Shown here piece by piece: positions 18,490 through 21,825 of a stretch of 21,825 bases of DNA. The notes under the pieces are model-generated. The model did no database searches. It saw only the letters and a list, made by a program, of their open reading frames with translations, and had not been told where the DNA came from. Origin of the DNA: Priapulus caudatus. Lineage: Eukaryota > Priapulida > Priapulimorpha > Priapulimorphida > Priapulidae. Numbering within the stretch: the stretch's first letter is position 1; each line of letters begins with the position of its first letter. The stretch is taken from positions 424,156-445,980 of the forward strand of contig NW_014577066.1 in the NCBI RefSeq assembly GCF_000485595.1. The letters run 5' to 3'. A program made the position numbers and the translations under genes.

Positions 18490-19134
18490 GAGTAATCCCG
18501 TGCGTCAACCCTAGGTGGCGCCTTTTAATGGGTCGCCGTTTTGATCAGATTACCCCGTTATTGTCCTCCTCATAGTCTTCGCCATCCTTCCCTCTGCCGT
18601 AATATTCGATGATTCTCTATCGGGAATTCGTGCATATTTTCACCGTAGCGTTGAAAGCGTTATTAGTCGACGTTTGTGGGCGTATTTATTCGATTTTCTG
18701 ACAGGAAATCCGTGTAAACTGTGCCATTTAGTTTTATCGACCATTTTTAATGTATCAATGTTTAAATGGCATGTGAATCAATTCTCTGTATATTGATATA
18801 CATCAGTCGTGCATAATAGAGGAAGACCGATGACAGGCTAAAACTCTGGCAATTAATCATTTAGAAGTCCATATGATCAAGATATGATTCATTGCGTGTA
18901 ACTCCATGAGTCTATTTCCGTGTGCGATGGTTTTCTCTCTATGTATCTACGAATCTACGTCGTACATTCTGCTTCCTTTCAATTTAAACCACTGCGTGTG
19001 TCTGTGCACCGGATAAACGCAAAAACAAGATAGCACCTCCTGGTAGCGCCATCTACCGTACACGGTTCGGAATTGCTGTGAGGTTTGTCAGGGCGTTCAG
19101 ACTCGTAGTCACAGCTTGGTCTAATTTCCAGGGC
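18490..19134. other. Unique DNA, no gene seen
   Basis: AT-rich mixed sequence without an open frame of interest on either strand. Confidence 0.5.
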
Positions 19135-19135
19135 C

Positions 19136-19183
19136 GTGTACGGAGTACTTACTAGATATATAGTGTACAGAGTACTAGATATA
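19136..19183 (+). repeat. Short tandem duplication, 27-bp period
   Basis: GTGTAC(G/A)GAGTACT...AGATATA occurs at 19136-19160 and 19163-19183; the first copy has a four-base TACT insertion. Confidence 0.6.
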
Positions 19184-19349
19184 ACCCGCGATCCGCACGC
19201 GAATGTGTTTGAAACAGCTTACATAATAAAAATTTATGGGCGACACGGAATGTACGTAGAGAATAAGCGTCCGTAGATGGGAGGTGTGATGAGGTAAGCA
19301 GCCGCATGCACGTGTTCCTTTAGCGCCTGCATGTCTGCATGGTCGGGAG

Positions 19350-19350
<1 letters not shown>

Positions 19351-19424
<74 letters not shown>
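19351..19424 (+). repeat. (TC)n microsatellite
   Basis: TC dinucleotides with one TTTC interruption. Together with the (CA)n at 19551 it creates the longest open frame in the window (19175-19930 reverse, 251 codons), which I regard as spurious. Confidence 0.92.
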
Positions 19425-19427
<3 letters not shown>

Positions 19428-19510
19428 GGCCGCGGCGGGAGCCCCCCGGTCGGGGCCACGGCGGCGCAACATAAAGCGCAAGTCCGCGCACGCCAGCCCG
19501 GCAATTCGCG

Positions 19511-19550
19511 CATGCACACACACGACGCACAACACACAGCACACCAGCAC

Positions 19551-19598
<48 letters not shown>
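19511..19598 (+). repeat. (CA)n microsatellite
   Basis: Interrupted CACA/CAGCA units, then a pure CA run at about 19551-19597. Confidence 0.9.
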
Positions 19599-19599
<1 letters not shown>

Positions 19600-20074
19600 C
19601 GACACACGAGGTAAAACTGCAGTGATCACACACGCACCGCACGGCACAGGCACGCTGTTGAAGTGCACAAACGAACGAGCGTCTGGCCTTCACACACGTC
19701 TGTGGAATTCGCGCGCGGACCCTCTCATGACGCGCGCGAGCAGCAGGGCATATAACTCTCACCTTCAGCGAGAAGGGCTTCCGGTCAACGAACTCAACAA
19801 ATTCCTTCGCTCCTCGCTCGGCGGGGAAAAAACACGACCGCACATTGCATGAACGGCACCTCCCGCCACGCTTCTCCCGCGCCGAGCCAGCAAACGGCGC
19901 AAGAATCGAACATCCACACCCACAATCCACCGTTCCGCGGTTTGACCTTGTCCGCGGCGAGATCGCCTCGAGTCCATATTGTACATGTTCAGGATACGAG
20001 GCGCAGATTCCGGACAGAATAGCGCCTAGCAGATCCCATCAGCGACGTAGGCCCTCACGTTTGCCTGCGCCAAG
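19599..20074. other. CpG-rich unique DNA, no recognised gene
   Basis: Frames on both strands are open for 76-120 codons but differ in phase and lack motifs. Confidence 0.45.
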
Positions 20075-20436
20075 GGGGAGAGGGAGAGAATGTGAAGAAA
20101 GACAGGGAAAAAGACGCGATTGGAAAATGAGAGAGGGGATAGAGGCACGAGACAAAGACAGGGGGTACAGAGACAAATATCGAGCGAGAGAGAGAGTTTG
20201 TGTGTGAGAAAAGGAAGAGAGAGCGAGAGAAAGATTAACAGGATTGAAATGAGAAGGGAGAGGGAGAGTGAAAGAGCAAAGGGGACGAGAAACAGAGACA
20301 AAGACAGAGATACTGTTCGCGAGAAGGGGAACAAAGGGAGAAAAGAGACAGATGCAGACAAAATAAGAGAGAAAGACATAGAGAGGGCAAGACCGAGAGA
20401 GTCAGAGAATGCAAGACCGAGAGAGAGAAAGAGAGT

Positions 20437-20477
<41 letters not shown>

Positions 20478-20520
20478 AGGAGAGAGACGAGAGAGAGAGA
20501 CGATGAGAGAGCCAGAGGAG
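20075..20520 (+). repeat. Purine-rich tract ending in (GA)n
   Basis: About 450 bp with strong A/G bias (GAGA, AAGACAGA, GGGAGA), ending in (GA)n at 20436-20475 and GAGACGAGAGAG beyond. The right part overlaps the inverted module A copy. Long Arg/Glu (forward) and Ser/Leu (reverse) frames result from the composition. Confidence 0.8.
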
Positions 20521-21825
20521 AGACAAAGGGCGTGGAGTGGAAGCGCACGAGGCGGAGGAACCCGCAAACCTCCTCGCGACGCACAATAACGCATTTAAAA
20601 GTGTCTCTTCTGTTGCCAAATCGCGGTGGAATCGCACAGGCTTTGCTATAACATTAGACCTCACCGGGGACCGGGGCGTCCCTATGTGACAAAAAAACCC
20701 TAAAAATCCATTACGGTAACAGCTCATTTATACTGTACACGCCACAATATTTGATTGACGTGTGGCACGCGAAGGCCTTTATCATCCCACGTAAATGTAT
20801 CATCTAATGGCTGTTACACGGCCGGTAACATCCTTTTCACCTTAATCGCATATACTGCACAAGTAATTCGATCTATGACCTGCACGTGTACACCGGAAAG
20901 ATCTCCATTACGTGTAACCACGAAGATCTTAGTTACGTGTACACGGAGATCTATGTACGTGTAACACCGTAAGCTAGCCTATTACGTTTGCACACTTAAC
21001 CATCCATGTAACAGTGATCACACGCTAAGCATCAAAGGTGAGAGGATCGATTTGGAGCATGTAAAGCGTAGGAAATAAGATAGTAATGTAGAAAGAGAAT
21101 AGATGTAGTAAGAGCATAGATGTACCTGCGGGCTGACGTTGGCTCGCTACAAGGCGCGGACGATTGTAGAGCTTTGGTAGCCAATGACGAATTTACTCCA
21201 CAGCCCCACGACAATACCTGTGGAATTTGATAGGCAGGCCGTGAAGCATCAAGGATAATTGCCCTGGGCTGCAACTTGATAGGCTATTTGGGAACCAATC
21301 GCTGAGAATACAGTACACTGACTGGCAGTGAGCCTTGCGTAAAGGGTGACGCATTCATCAAGTGTGCGCGGCGGCCTGATGACACGCCCCACACATGCGC
21401 CACGCCAACTACCAAGGCACGACAGGAACGAACGCATGTAGGCGTTACGCACGCGAAGCACGCGGAGAACGCCACGTCAGCCGCCTGCAACAACCCGAAC
21501 AAAGCACATAACCGCGCACGTCCACGTACGGCCCCTGCGTGCAATTCACGTACGTCACTGGCCGCTACGGTAGCGTGCGTGCCGTGGCGTGCGTCGCGTA
21601 CACCGGAAGCACGTGACGTGGTCGCCCTGCAAGAACTGTTCAGGAAGACCAGCGCGCAGCAATTAGTTCGATGCAATCGCGTTAGAACAGATTACGAATG
21701 AGGGGAAGCTTTCCGCAGCGAGTGCGAAATACGTAGCGCGGACAGCCCGACAACCAGACCGACGACACGACCCGCAGGCACGCCCGCCGGCCGTACGATT
21801 CGAGCGATGCGCTGAAGGCCACGCC
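20436..21825 (-). repeat. Module A, copy 3 (inverted, partial at right edge)
   Basis: The reverse complement matches 16250-17447 in order: GCGCATCG(C)TCGAAT near 21793-21808, the CTCATTCGTAATCTG region near 21690, the block around GAATTTACTCC near 21190, the three 16-bp units near 21090-21130, the 22-bp minisatellite (20750-20995) and the GTGCGTCGCGAGGAGGTTTG region near 20560-20580, ending in (GA)n. It has many one-base insertions relative to copy 2. It continues past the window. Confidence 0.82.
20750..20995 (-). repeat. 22-bp palindromic minisatellite in inverted module A copy
   Basis: Units with GTGTACAC or GTTACAC cores followed on the reverse strand by GTAA..GATC lie at about 20883-20970, with degenerate units to 20750. 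There are about four well-formed central units here against five or more in copy 2. Confidence 0.75.

Noticed and set aside
19175-19930. 251-codon reverse open frame, longest in the window
   Set aside because: It runs through (TC)n and (CA)n microsatellites, giving Arg-Glu and Cys-Val runs; the remaining parts have no motif.
20026-20727. 233-codon reverse Ser/Leu-rich frame
   Set aside because: Product of the purine-rich tract; no signal peptide or domain can be defended.

Overview
This window looks like repeat-rich nuclear DNA from a multicellular eukaryote, most likely an arthropod and possibly an insect. That guess rests on a degenerate CCTAA/ACTAA (insect-telomere-like) tract, very abundant GA, CA, GCGT and AT microsatellites, CpG-rich unique DNA, and the absence of prokaryotic gene organisation. 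I found no rRNA or tRNA, no CRISPR array, and no gene I can name. Almost every long open frame runs through a microsatellite (poly-Leu, Thr-His-Ala-Arg, Cys-Val, Arg-Glu, Ser-Leu), so I treat those as non-coding. The only candidate exon with coding-like features is a 102-codon frame at 3979-4287, downstream of a CpG-rich segment with two NRF-1-like sites. A frameshifted counterpart lies at 12927-13249.

The window is organised by two segmental repeat families. Module A occurs three times: 1-1312 (direct, runs off the left edge), 15958-17447 (direct) and 20436-21825 (inverted, runs off the right edge). Module B occurs twice, direct: 1317-4812 and 9893-13779. In the left copy A and B are joined. 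In the other copies they are apart and in the order B', A', inverted A''. The second and third A copies face each other as inverted repeats of about 1.4-1.5 kb around a spacer of about 3 kb, and both inner ends are the same (TC)n/(GA)n tract. The copies differ mainly by one-base insertions and deletions, which points either to long-read consensus error or to very recent duplication.

The DNA between the modules holds smaller structures. There is a 40-bp near-perfect palindrome flanked by 8-bp direct repeats (6343-6398), which looks like two abutting hAT-type terminal repeats. A roughly 205-bp inverted repeat of very high identity (7784-8363) has telomere-like DNA in its loop and a CAG/CAA tract at its right edge. 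There is also a degenerate 31-bp minisatellite (14103-14425) and two diverged coding-like repeats (18295-18457). Inside module A is a 22-bp minisatellite whose unit contains a 16-bp perfect palindrome and varies in copy number between the A copies. Module B starts with a 99-102-bp higher-order repeat of GCT/ACT triplets and contains a large microsatellite inverted repeat with a shared 14-base non-repetitive core.

No pathway or operon can be assigned. The region reads as a fast-evolving heterochromatin-like or subtelomere-like segment, and its exact sequence should be treated with caution because of the indel pattern.
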